From assembly GCA_026398575.1 (NCBI GenBank), contig JAPLSP010000747.1:1-7658 (forward strand): a DNA stretch of 7,658 nucleotides, written 5' to 3'. The notes beneath the pieces are model-generated. The model searched no databases and was not told the DNA's origin. It saw only the letters and a list, made by a program, of their open reading frames with translations. The DNA is from Candidatus Sumerlaeota bacterium. Its GTDB lineage: Bacteria > Sumerlaeota > Sumerlaeia > JADFCT01. Each line of letters begins with the position of its first letter. The stretch's first letter is position 1. The translations under genes were made by a program, and so were the position numbers. This document shows, one piece after another, positions 1 through 6,286 of the stretch.

Positions 1-248
1 GCGCCTTTGCCTTGATTGACCGGCAATCGAAGCGCGACGACTCGTTCGTTTTTTGGAATAGCGGCGAATGTTTCATCCCGGCTGCCGTCGTCAACTACGA
101 CTACTTCGCCGGCAATGCGATGCTCGTCGAAAAAATCCAGAATCTGCTGCGTCGTGCCGGCGATCAACGGCGCCGCGTTATAAGCCGCCACAACAACCGA
201 TAGCTGCGGCGCAGGGGCGGAGAAGGAATCTGAGGAAGGCGGCGTCAT
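1..248 (-). CDS. GT2-family glycosyltransferase, DPM1/ALG5-like, N-terminal part (gene runs off the left edge)
   Basis: Translating the minus strand from the ATG at 248-246 gives 82 codons without a stop before the window ends. After a Pro/Ser/Ala-rich leader (residues 2-15) comes a clear GT2 (GT-A fold) nucleotide-sugar-binding start: beta-strand 1 SVVVAAYN (17-24), then VVVDDGSRDET (50-60) with the first conserved aspartates, then NQGKG (78-82). In this family the N-x-GKG motif is typical of dolichyl/polyprenyl-phosphate mannose or glucose synthases and of related lipid-linked sugar transferases, so the substrate is probably a polyprenyl phosphate or a lipid-linked glycan. The start codon overlaps the stop of the upstream methyltransferase as ATGA, which implies translational coupling; there is no good Shine-Dalgarno of its own. 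The catalytic DxD and the C-terminus are outside the window, so membrane segments and exact specificity cannot be judged. The family call is firm; the lipid-phosphate acceptor is an inference. Confidence 0.9.
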   Translation of the reverse strand, partial: MTPPSSDSFSAPAPQLSVVVAAYNAAPLIAGTTQQILDFFDEHRIAGEVVVVDDGSRDETFAAIPKNERVVALRLPVNQGKG

Positions 249-260
249 ATTTTTTTTCCG
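245..260 (-). other. A8 tract forming an in-frame slippery heptamer at the ATGA overlap
   Basis: Read on the minus strand, the last methyltransferase codons are GGA AAA AAA ATA TGA. The final A of GGA plus two AAA codons (257-251) is an X-XXY-YYZ heptamer in the correct frame. A -1 ribosomal slip would read AAT (251-249) and then the ATG (248-246) of the glycosyltransferase, giving a continuous fusion. Homopolymeric A8 can also promote RNA-polymerase slippage. I see no upstream Shine-Dalgarno-like stimulator, so the plain reading, ordinary ATGA translational coupling, remains more likely. Confidence 0.25.
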
Positions 261-982
261 ATGAGAAAAAGCACAGGGCCGAAAGGAATGGTGAGCGCCA
301 TCTCCATGCGGAAGATCGCATCCGCAAAGCGCTGCCCAAAGACGGATAAAAACGGAGCGAGCGTGCAGAAAACCCCCGTCCGCACGACCTGAAATCCGGC
401 GGCTTGCGCGGCGGCAGCCAGCTGGGAACGATGGAAATGCGTCACGTGCTGAAAGCCTTCCATCGGCGGCGCCATGCCGCTGTGATCCACCAGCCATTCC
501 AGGACGGGCCAAACGCCGCGATAGTTGGGCGTCGTGATCAGCATCATGCCGCCCGGACTGAGCAGCTCGTGGAATCGGGAGAGAATGGAGCGCGCCTGGG
601 CTTCATAAAGATGCTCGATCACCTCCATGCACACGATCCGCGAAAAATAGCCGGCCGGATAATCAATCTCCTCCACCAACGCGCGCACGTACTTCAAGTT
701 CGCGCGCTTGAATTGCGATTGGGCGAAGCGGATCGCTTCCCCGTTGGCATCCACCCCCACGGCCTCCTCGCAATGCGAGGCCAGAAAATCCGCAATCACG
801 CCCGAGCCGCAACCGCAATCCAAGGCCTTGTCGCCTGGCGAAGTGGGGAAGGCGTTCTCAATCAAGCGCTGTTTCGCCAGATGCCAGTAGCGCTGAACCA
901 CAAAGCCTTTCGTCAGGGCCTTGTACTGATAGTCGCCGGAAATCGAAATCTCATCGCCGAGTCGGCGATGCGGATCAGACAT
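245..982 (-). CDS. Class I SAM-dependent methyltransferase (UbiG/Methyltransf_11-like)
   Basis: This 245-residue protein has the ordered motifs of a Rossmann-fold methyltransferase. Motif I is LDCGCGSG (54-61), the glycine-rich SAM loop. The acidic end of strand 2 is VGVDAN (75-80), binding the ribose hydroxyls. EVIEHLYE (120-127) is the post-II motif typical of UbiG-like small-molecule enzymes. LSPGGMMLITTPNY (141-154) is motif III. The HVTHFHR stretch (179-185) and hydrophobic C-terminus resemble methyltransferases of polysaccharide and LPS clusters. The likely role is cytoplasmic O- or N-methylation of a sugar or sugar-lipid; the acceptor is unknown. The start is supported by AAGGA at 994-990, seven bases before the ATG. 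It lies 120 bases downstream of the GT2 gene on the same strand and overlaps the next gene by ATGA, so it is probably in the same operon. An A8 run lies just before its stop codon. The general function is secure, the substrate is not. Confidence 0.92.
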   Translation of the reverse strand: MSDPHRRLGDEISISGDYQYKALTKGFVVQRYWHLAKQRLIENAFPTSPGDKALDCGCGSGVIADFLASHCEEAVGVDANGEAIRFAQSQFKRANLKYVRALVEEIDYPAGYFSRIVCMEVIEHLYEAQARSILSRFHELLSPGGMMLITTPNYRGVWPVLEWLVDHSGMAPPMEGFQHVTHFHRSQLAAAAQAAGFQVVRTGVFCTLAPFLSVFGQRFADAIFRMEMALTIPFGPVLFLIGKKI

Positions 983-989
983 GATTCAT

Positions 990-994
990 TCCTT
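990..994 (-). promoter_or_regulatory. Ribosome binding site of the class I methyltransferase
   Basis: AAGGA on the minus strand lies seven bases before the ATG at 982 and fixes that start. The next upstream ATG is out of frame. Confidence 0.7.
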
Positions 995-1102
995 TAATAC
1001 ACCGCCCAATGACGCTCCGTCAAACAGTTACGATATCCTTGCCGGCGTTTCAAGCGGATATTCAGGAATTGCCTGGACGGATTGGCCACGCAAAGGGATT
1101 GC

Positions 1103-2185
1103 TCATGATTTTCCGCCGCCAAGATGCAAGCGCCGGAAGATCCATGTGAATATCCGCCCGAGCGGAGGATGATATTTCCCGCGGGCTCGCAGCGCTGCTT
1201 GCGTCCATAATATCGCCCCCCGCCATCGGTCCCCCCATGTCGCCATCCGCCGCAGACGCCATTGCAGGCTCTCGGCGACCATGGCCCAAATCTCGCGGCA
1301 TTCTTCCGGCGAAGGCTTGATCGTCACGAAGAACCGCCGCATCAACTCGCCGCGCAACCGGAACCCGAGGGCGTGCGAACCATCCGCCTTGGGCGGATCC
1401 AATCCCCGGAACAACCACCGCAGGGAATCGCATTCCTCATCCACAAGTTCCGGCCATATCCGGCGCAAAGCGCGCTGACTGATACGGCGTGTGGAAGCTT
1501 CCATGGTGGCATTCGCAACGGCGGTCACGGAAGCAGCATGGACTCGATAGATAACCAAGGCTTGCGGCACATAGCTAAATCGGAGCCCTTTCGCCGCGCA
1601 TCGGTCCCAGAGGTCATAATCCTCCGCCGCTGGCGCCGATGGGTCATATCCGCCCAACGATAAAATTTCTTTGTGTCGGAAGCATGCCGTCGGATGCGCT
1701 CCATAAATATCGGCAAAAAGGCCGGCCCATCGCTTTGGAATCCAACGGGTGTTCGAACGGATGAATGGCTCGCGCGATCCATCCGGCTTCAGAACGGTCA
1801 TGTCGCAAAAGCACAAGTCCGCATTTTCCCGGCGGCAATAATCCATCTGCGCGGCAAATCGTTCCGGCAAACTGATATCGTCGGCATCCGCGCGAATGAT
1901 CCAGGCGCCGCGGGCTTCTTCCAAACCGCGGTTCAGCGTGCTAATCAGGCCGCGATTGGCGCCGTTATCCAAAATGCGGATTCGCGCATCGCAATACGAT
2001 TCCATGATCTGGCGCGAGCCGTCCGTTGAGCCGTCATTAATGAGCAAGAGCTCGAAATCCTTCCATGTCTGCGATAACAGTGAGCTCATCGCCTCGCACA
2101 AATATTTCTCGCCATTATATACCGGCATTATCACGGATGCCGCGGGAGGACGGTCGTCTGCGATATGCTCGCATGGAGTGGCCAT
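1103..2185 (-). CDS. GT2-family glycosyltransferase (WcaA-like)
   Basis: This 360-residue protein is a complete GT2 enzyme. SVIMPVYNGEKYL (17-29) is the first strand and nucleotide-binding loop, and LLINDGSTDGS (47-57) the conserved DGSTD motif. RADADD (98-103) is the DxD-type metal/sugar-nucleotide site, and AEDYDLW (187-193) carries the ED motif that usually supplies the catalytic base. The remaining ~140 residues are rich in Arg and Trp and have no clear transmembrane segment, so it is probably a cytoplasmic or peripheral membrane enzyme. It would move a sugar from a nucleotide donor onto a growing glycan; donor and acceptor cannot be read from sequence. The start has AAGGA at seven-base spacing. 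It is the first gene of a minus-strand run continuing into the methyltransferase and the partial GT2. Upstream it faces the FkbM gene across a divergent spacer. Confidence 0.93.
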   Translation of the reverse strand: MATPCEHIADDRPPAASVIMPVYNGEKYLCEAMSSLLSQTWKDFELLLINDGSTDGSRQIMESYCDARIRILDNGANRGLISTLNRGLEEARGAWIIRADADDISLPERFAAQMDYCRRENADLCFCDMTVLKPDGSREPFIRSNTRWIPKRWAGLFADIYGAHPTACFRHKEILSLGGYDPSAPAAEDYDLWDRCAAKGLRFSYVPQALVIYRVHAASVTAVANATMEASTRRISQRALRRIWPELVDEECDSLRWLFRGLDPPKADGSHALGFRLRGELMRRFFVTIKPSPEECREIWAMVAESLQWRLRRMATWGDRWRGAILWTQAALRARGKYHPPLGRIFTWIFRRLHLGGGKS

Positions 2186-2525
2186 TATTGATTCCTTGTA
2201 AAGCCATTCTTTGGCATAAGAGGGCGATCATACAGGTAGTATTGCCGCTCTATAATGATTTACCGCGTCGCGCCGTGACCGCGCTGCTTTTGTGGCTTGG
2301 GGACGATTCCAAACAGGCGCGAAGTGAAATTATGAATTCAGCGGCAGGGGAGTGTCAAGGCTGACGGACCCGATGCGGGCGCCAGGCGGATTAATGGCGA
2401 ACCAAGGAGGATTCGATAATCGGACTTGAGTCCCATGAAACAATTGCTAATATCGGTTTTTTGCTTGCTGACGATGCGCGTTGTTGAGGATGAAATCTAC
2501 TCCGATACTCTAAGGCCCAAAGAAG
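2186..2525. other. Divergent intergenic region, 340 bases, no convincing gene
   Basis: This spacer separates the start of the minus-strand GT2 from the start of the plus-strand FkbM gene, so promoters for both should lie here. The only strong box I see is an exact TATAAT on the plus strand at 2251-2256. It has no good -35 at 16-18 bases and would give a leader of about 260 bases. On the minus strand a TATGAT-like box lies near 2228-2233, also without a convincing -35. An AAGGAGG at 2404-2410 looks like a strong ribosome binding site but has no ATG at normal spacing: the next ATG (2435) is 24 bases on and opens a 44-codon frame that runs out of phase into FkbM. I see no riboswitch-like structure or repeat. 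Confidence 0.5.
2193..2197 (-). promoter_or_regulatory. Ribosome binding site of the WcaA-like GT2 gene
   Basis: AAGGA lies seven bases before the ATG at 2185. The whole initiation stretch, AAGGAAT-x-AAT-x-ATG, matches that of the methyltransferase gene at 13 of 15 positions. Confidence 0.7.
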
Positions 2526-3203
2526 ATGAGACGACTGACTCAAAGAGCGCTACAATGGATAGGTTATAAATTGCTGGGGTTGGCGCGGCGAGTTAATCCG
2601 GCTGCAGACCATCAATGGCGCCAACAATGGATTAAGGACAACGGCGATGCGACGCTGCGTGTTCGCTATGACTTGCGGCAGGATTCAGTAGTGTTCGATC
2701 TGGGGGGCTATGAGGGGCAGTGGGCGAGTGATATTTTCTCAAGATATGGCTGCTGGATTTATATTTTCGAACCGGTGACGGCTTTTGCAGACCGGATTAC
2801 AGAGCGCTTTTCACGCAATCATAGAATGAAAGTCTATCCCTTCGGCCTTGCCGCAAAGAACTGCGAAGAGGTCATTGCCATTTCCAACGACCAATCCTCG
2901 CTTTTTGTGCGCAGTGGCCAGACTCAAAACATCCAATTAATCCGCGCCTATGATTTCATCGTTCAGAATGAAATCGAATGCATTGATCTTATGAAAATGA
3001 ACATTGAAGGAGCGGAATACGATCTGCTGGATTCCCTGCTGGCGGACAGTCTCATTGAGAGAATTGTGAACTTGCAGGTGCAATTTCACCGCTTTGTCCC
3101 CCAGGCAGCGGAACGCATGCGCCGGATTCAAGAAAGGTTGTCCCTGACGCATGAATTGACGTGGCAATATCCATTTGTTTGGGAAAATTGGCGAAAAAAA
3201 TAA
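2526..3203 (+). CDS. FkbM-family SAM-dependent methyltransferase
   Basis: This 225-residue protein shows FkbM hallmarks. VVFDLGGYEG (55-64) is the SAM-binding loop, YIFEPV (79-84) the acidic strand-2 end with the family's typical EP pair, and MKMNIEGAEYDLL (157-168) the signature K-x-x-IEGAE-x-x-L block. Family members commonly O-methylate sugar or polyketide hydroxyls, and in glycan clusters they are assumed to methylate a sugar residue. The N-terminus (1-50), with Arg and Trp residues and no signal peptide, is consistent with a cytoplasmic location. An in-frame stop at 2511-2513 rules out a longer start. The only ribosome-binding signal is a weak AAAGAAG just before the ATG. The gene is on the strand opposite to its neighbours, diverging from the GT2 and converging on the CgeB-like gene. 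Spot counts of its sequence lines give roughly 37-53% GC, lower than the flanking genes, which hints at separate acquisition. Confidence 0.9.
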   Translation: MRRLTQRALQWIGYKLLGLARRVNPAADHQWRQQWIKDNGDATLRVRYDLRQDSVVFDLGGYEGQWASDIFSRYGCWIYIFEPVTAFADRITERFSRNHRMKVYPFGLAAKNCEEVIAISNDQSSLFVRSGQTQNIQLIRAYDFIVQNEIECIDLMKMNIEGAEYDLLDSLLADSLIERIVNLQVQFHRFVPQAAERMRRIQERLSLTHELTWQYPFVWENWRKK

Positions 3204-3221
3204 TCTAAAGGACGGCCTCAT

Positions 3222-3249
3222 AGCGCTTGGAGGACTATCTCCAATAGCT
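3222..3249. terminator. Hairpin in the convergent spacer, possible bidirectional transcription end
   Basis: TTGGAG (3227-3232) and CTCCAA (3239-3244) form a perfect six-base stem around a six-base loop. Beyond a 2x2 internal loop the pairing continues as AGC (3222-3224) with GCT (3247-3249). It sits between the ends of two convergent genes, where a terminator is expected. No T-run follows directly on either strand, so it is not a canonical intrinsic terminator. Confidence 0.35.
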
Positions 3250-3263
3250 CTCCTGTGTGTTCC

Positions 3264-4268
3264 TCAAGAGTTGCCAATCAGCCCCATCTTTTGATAAAGC
3301 GCCTGGAAGCGATGTGTCCACAAGTGCTCGTTTCTCGTTCGTTCATAATAGCGGCGCGCAATGGCTAGCCGCTCCGCATCATGCGTCAGCAAATGGCGCG
3401 CGCGGGAAATACACTCCTCCATTGTCTCGTACTCCACAAATTCCTTCTCGGGTTCGTAATACTCATAAAGCGCCGGATTTTTGGTGCAGAGCATGACGGC
3501 GCCGCTCAAACCCTGGTCAAAGACGCGCGCCTTGATTTGACTCGTGCCCGCCGTCCCATAAAGCGGCGTGAAGCAAATCCTGCTCCGGTTCCAGACGGCT
3601 TTGACGGCGTCCTGATCCTTGAGAATCTGCGCGTCGTCCTCCCAGCGCAGCCCCAATACGCGCCAGGCGATGCGACGCTTCCATTGCTGCAGCCAACTCA
3701 ATGGCGGCGGCACGTTGCGTCCGTAAGCCTGCATTCCGAGCTCGCGCTGCAGCCGCTTGATTTCCTCGATTCGCTGCCCACCGGCCCATCCGACGAAGCT
3801 GATGTCAATGTCTTTGGGCGTCGCCCATCCGTCGCAAAATCCCGTGCAGCCCCATTGGCTCAGCAGTAGATTTGGGAACTGGGCGCGATTCTCCTCATAG
3901 ATGTTGCGATAAGTTGTCACCATATAGGTATAGTGTGGCGCCCAATGGGAGGAATACGATGCCCAGCGGCGGTCATCATCGCAATTCCACGCCGCCGTCA
4001 CCGTGTGTCGCCGTGCCTCATCCAAGACTTCTGGAATAAATTCATCCTCCTGCGTCATAACAAAGACCAAATCGTAGCCTCCGGTTTTGACCACGGATAG
4101 GAAGAAATCATTCATCGCTTCGCGCCCGGCGTGGACCATCATAGGATAGTCGAAATGATGAACGGTATGCCCCATGCGCCGCGGAATTTCAACAAAGGAC
4201 AGGTATTCGTACGTCAAGGCGCTAGAGTATTGATAATACGCCAGAGGACAACAGGAAAGGATTTTCAT
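3264..4268 (-). CDS. CgeB/YkvP-like glycosyltransferase (Glyco_trans_1_2 C-terminal domain)
   Basis: This 334-residue protein begins MKILSCCPLAYY, a Rossmann strand-1 start, and carries YDLVFVMTQEDEF (65-77) and WNCDDDRRW (94-102). These resemble the N-terminal half of CgeB-type GT-B glycosyltransferases. DISFVGWAGGQR (154-165) marks the domain junction. Residues 245-328 match the Glyco_trans_1_2 module: KARVFDQGLSGAVML (247-261), ALYEYYEPEKEFVEYETMEE (266-285), then a helical tail with the YYERTRNEHLWTHRF stretch (307-321). The usual R-x-F-E at the start of this module is R-V-F-D here. The likely role is sugar transfer in glycan assembly or decoration; substrate unknown. There is no signal peptide or transmembrane helix. 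The start suits the family, although the ribosome binding site is weak. It lies 35 bases downstream of the PEGA-SUMF1 gene, probably co-transcribed. The module assignment is good; the exact activity is inferred. Confidence 0.85.
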   Translation of the reverse strand: MKILSCCPLAYYQYSSALTYEYLSFVEIPRRMGHTVHHFDYPMMVHAGREAMNDFFLSVVKTGGYDLVFVMTQEDEFIPEVLDEARRHTVTAAWNCDDDRRWASYSSHWAPHYTYMVTTYRNIYEENRAQFPNLLLSQWGCTGFCDGWATPKDIDISFVGWAGGQRIEEIKRLQRELGMQAYGRNVPPPLSWLQQWKRRIAWRVLGLRWEDDAQILKDQDAVKAVWNRSRICFTPLYGTAGTSQIKARVFDQGLSGAVMLCTKNPALYEYYEPEKEFVEYETMEECISRARHLLTHDAERLAIARRYYERTRNEHLWTHRFQALYQKMGLIGNS

Positions 4269-4303
4269 TTAAGGAGCTTTCGGAATGATCATTTTTGTCT
4301 TGT

Positions 4304-5917
4304 TTAGAGGCTGGGAATGCGCACCACGCGAAAGCCTAAATAACTCATTTCATTATTTGATGGATTCCATGCCAACTTTCTGGCGGAACGAAGAAGACAA
4401 TTATTCAGCGCCCAGCTTCCTCCACGCTCTACGCATTGCTTGCCTGTTGCCGGACCTGTAGGATTGCGGTGCGGCGATATGCGATAGTAACTTCCATCCT
4501 CATCGTAGAAGTCTGAACAAAATTCTATGACATTTCCCTGCATATCATAAAGTCCCCAGGGATTGGGGCGGAAACTGGCTACCGGCGCCGTAAAAGGATA
4601 GCCGTCGTTCCAGGATATATTTTCGCTGTTCCAGCCCACGGAGGCCTTGGCGCTCGTGTCTTGGAAGTTGCCCCATCCTTGCGCCTCCTCCAGCGTGTCA
4701 CCCCAAAAAAACATCGTGCGCGTTCCTGCGCGGCAGGCGTATTCCCATTGCGCTTCCGTTGGCAGACGGTAGGTTTTTCCCGTGGCGGCACTCATCCAGT
4801 CGCAAAAAGCCTTGGCATCCGTCCAGCTGACGCAGGTGACCGGATGCGCGTCGGTTTGAGGGAAGCCGGGATTGCGCCACGTCAATCCGCGGATTTCCTT
4901 CCATTCCGGTGGATTTGGCGCAATGCTAAAAACGTGTCCGCCACGCTCGGCTTCGGTTTTATAGTCGGTGTATTCGACGAACGCGCGCCACTGCGCGACC
5001 GTTTCCTCGGTGGCGCCCATCCAGAAGCCGTCGAGCTCGACTTCATGCAGCGGGTATTCATTCGAATAGTTGCGCTTCGCAAAATCCGCGCCCGCCGCCT
5101 TTGCCAGCGTTTCGGGGCTTTCCCGACTGCCCATCCAGAAAGTTCCGCCCGGAATCCAGATCATCTTCATGCTAAGGTCCTTGGCTGTCTCAATATAAGG
5201 CTGGCGCGTGCTTTCCAATCCGCTTGTTGAAACCGCGCCCTGCGCAACGCTTTTCAGGCGCGCACGCCGGCTGGAATCTTCCACGTCGCCCTTGGCGAAG
5301 TTTACAAAAAGCCGGGTGGTTTGACCTTCCTGGATGACAATATCATAAGCGATTTCGCGGCCAAGCGCCTTGAAGAACGCGCGATGACTTCCTGAAGGCA
5401 ATCCCTCGATCGTCCATTGCATCTGGAGTTTGACGCCTTCGGCGCGCGGCGTAACGCTTGCGTTCGCGAGTGACGAACCGACACCAAGCGAAGGGATAGA
5501 GATCATGCATTCGATGGGAAGGCTCTCAATTTCGAGAGCGCCGAGATTGGCTGTGGCAATCGGCAGCGATAAAGCAAGCCGTGTCACAGCGCCCGCCTGA
5601 ATGCGCGCTGACGCCTTGATGACTTCGCATCCCTCTTTTTCCATTGTGATATGGTGGACGCCGGGGGGAACATCGGACACGAGCAAACCGTTTTCCTCGG
5701 CGCTGCTGACGCCGGCGAATTTGCCGTCAAGAAATATCTTGACGTTCGGCGGACATGCGATTTGCAGACACCCAGCTTCTTGACGCGGTCCGCCATGCTC
5801 AATCGGAACGCTGCCTCCCATGCAGTCATGCAATACACACAAGCAAATCCCCAAGCCGGCGCACAAACTTGCCTTGCGTGCGGCGGCCATCGCGAAATTG
5901 AAACGGCGGCAGGGCAT
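4304..5917 (-). CDS. Exported protein with two PEGA-like domains and a C-terminal SUMF1/FGE-like domain
   Basis: This 537-residue protein has a Cys-rich hydrophobic leader (about 14-32, after RK), consistent with export. A lipobox cannot be confirmed, because the residues before C32 are LHD. Residues 50-118 form a PEGA domain (NVKIFLDGKFAG, then VPPGVHHITMEKEG), and 127-207 look like a second, more diverged one (LPSGSHRAFFKALGRE). Residues ~249-535 form a complete SUMF1-type domain: MIWIPGGTFWMGS (252-264), HEVELDGFWMGATEETVAQW (291-310), HPVTCVSWTDAKAFCDW (358-374), RLPTEAQWEYACRAG (384-398), NPWGLYDMQGNVIEFCSDFY (452-471), RGGSWALNNCLLRSAR (498-513) and LGFRVVR (527-533). Genuine formylglycine-generating enzymes carry two cysteines a few residues apart after GGS; here only C507 is present, and no sulfatase lies nearby. 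It is therefore likelier a binding or structural envelope protein than a sulfatase maturase. AAAGGAG at seven-base spacing fixes the start. Confidence 0.93.
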   Translation of the reverse strand: MPCRRFNFAMAAARKASLCAGLGICLCVLHDCMGGSVPIEHGGPRQEAGCLQIACPPNVKIFLDGKFAGVSSAEENGLLVSDVPPGVHHITMEKEGCEVIKASARIQAGAVTRLALSLPIATANLGALEIESLPIECMISIPSLGVGSSLANASVTPRAEGVKLQMQWTIEGLPSGSHRAFFKALGREIAYDIVIQEGQTTRLFVNFAKGDVEDSSRRARLKSVAQGAVSTSGLESTRQPYIETAKDLSMKMIWIPGGTFWMGSRESPETLAKAAGADFAKRNYSNEYPLHEVELDGFWMGATEETVAQWRAFVEYTDYKTEAERGGHVFSIAPNPPEWKEIRGLTWRNPGFPQTDAHPVTCVSWTDAKAFCDWMSAATGKTYRLPTEAQWEYACRAGTRTMFFWGDTLEEAQGWGNFQDTSAKASVGWNSENISWNDGYPFTAPVASFRPNPWGLYDMQGNVIEFCSDFYDEDGSYYRISPHRNPTGPATGKQCVERGGSWALNNCLLRSARKLAWNPSNNEMSYLGFRVVRIPSL

Positions 5918-6286
5918 TTAATGGCTCCTTTGCAAAGATTTATGCGAACGCATGCGCCTCAGCCCACAGCGCCAGTGTCAGACTGCAAAAAGGCGCCGTC
6001 AATTTCAAACAATCTTTTGCGCCGCTGAAAATTGCCTGCGATTTGAGCCGGCAACGCACGCGCGCGCTGACTATGGAACAGGCCTTTGCTTCATGTCAAC
6101 GTGGAATGGTTTCAGCAACGCCGAAAAGCCGGCTAAAGATTACAGTCGCTGAAAGATAAAGGGGGCGAGCAATGGGAATATCTGCAGCATACCCAGGCGC
6201 ATTGCGCGAAATCCGCCTTGCGTCAAGTGAAACGCGCGGGTAATGTGCAGGCCGTTTGTCCAATGACGGGAAGACAAGAGCAATAG
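5918..6286. other. Intergenic region, 369 bases, with open-frame fragments but no complete gene
   Basis: The divergent starts of the PEGA-SUMF1 gene (minus) and the MBOAT gene (plus) bound this spacer. It should hold both promoters, but I find no convincing -35/-10 pair. Two frames in the right half stay open with gene-like codon use. The minus-strand frame is open from 6325 and stops at 6142-6140. Its end is hydrophobic (GMLQIFPLLAPFIFQRL), and its only upstream start is a TTG without a ribosome binding site. The codon-aligned plus frame ends in a TAG at 6284-6286 that directly abuts the MBOAT ATG. Neither has a credible start, so a decayed gene end or chance are both possible. A 23-codon frame at 6172-6243 after AAAGGGGG is also present but unsupported. 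Confidence 0.45.
5925..5931 (-). promoter_or_regulatory. Ribosome binding site of the PEGA-SUMF1 gene
   Basis: AAAGGAG on the minus strand lies seven bases before the ATG at 5917. It decides for this start over the in-frame Met at residue 10, which would leave a shorter leader before the hydrophobic segment. Confidence 0.75.

Noticed and set aside
404..997. 197-codon plus-strand open frame
   Set aside because: It lies opposite the methyltransferase gene, whose motifs are unmistakable. Long antisense frames are expected in GC-rich coding DNA, and this translation shows no family motifs.
994..1023. Promoter-like pair before the methyltransferase: TTGACG, 18 bases, TATTAA on the minus strand
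   Set aside because: The -10 box overlaps the ribosome binding site, so transcription would start after it and the message would lose its AAGGA. Co-transcription from the upstream GT2 is simpler.
3194..3200. In-frame A-AAA-AAA heptamer just before the FkbM stop
   Set aside because: A -1 slip here meets a stop after two codons and makes no meaningful extension, unlike the A8 run at 250-257.
3381..3869. 162-codon plus-strand open frame
   Set aside because: It is antisense to the CgeB-like gene; composition and lack of motifs mark it as a shadow.
4661..5230. 189-codon plus-strand open frame
   Set aside because: It is antisense to the SUMF1 domain, Arg-rich, without recognisable motifs or a ribosome binding site.
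5952..6152. 66-codon plus-strand open frame in the spacer before the MBOAT gene
   Set aside because: No ribosome binding site, no recognisable domain, Cys/Arg-rich low-plausibility composition. Kept only as part of the spacer description.
6172..6243. 23-codon open frame after AAAGGGGG
   Set aside because: It is too short to judge, and nothing in its translation resembles a known small protein or leader peptide.
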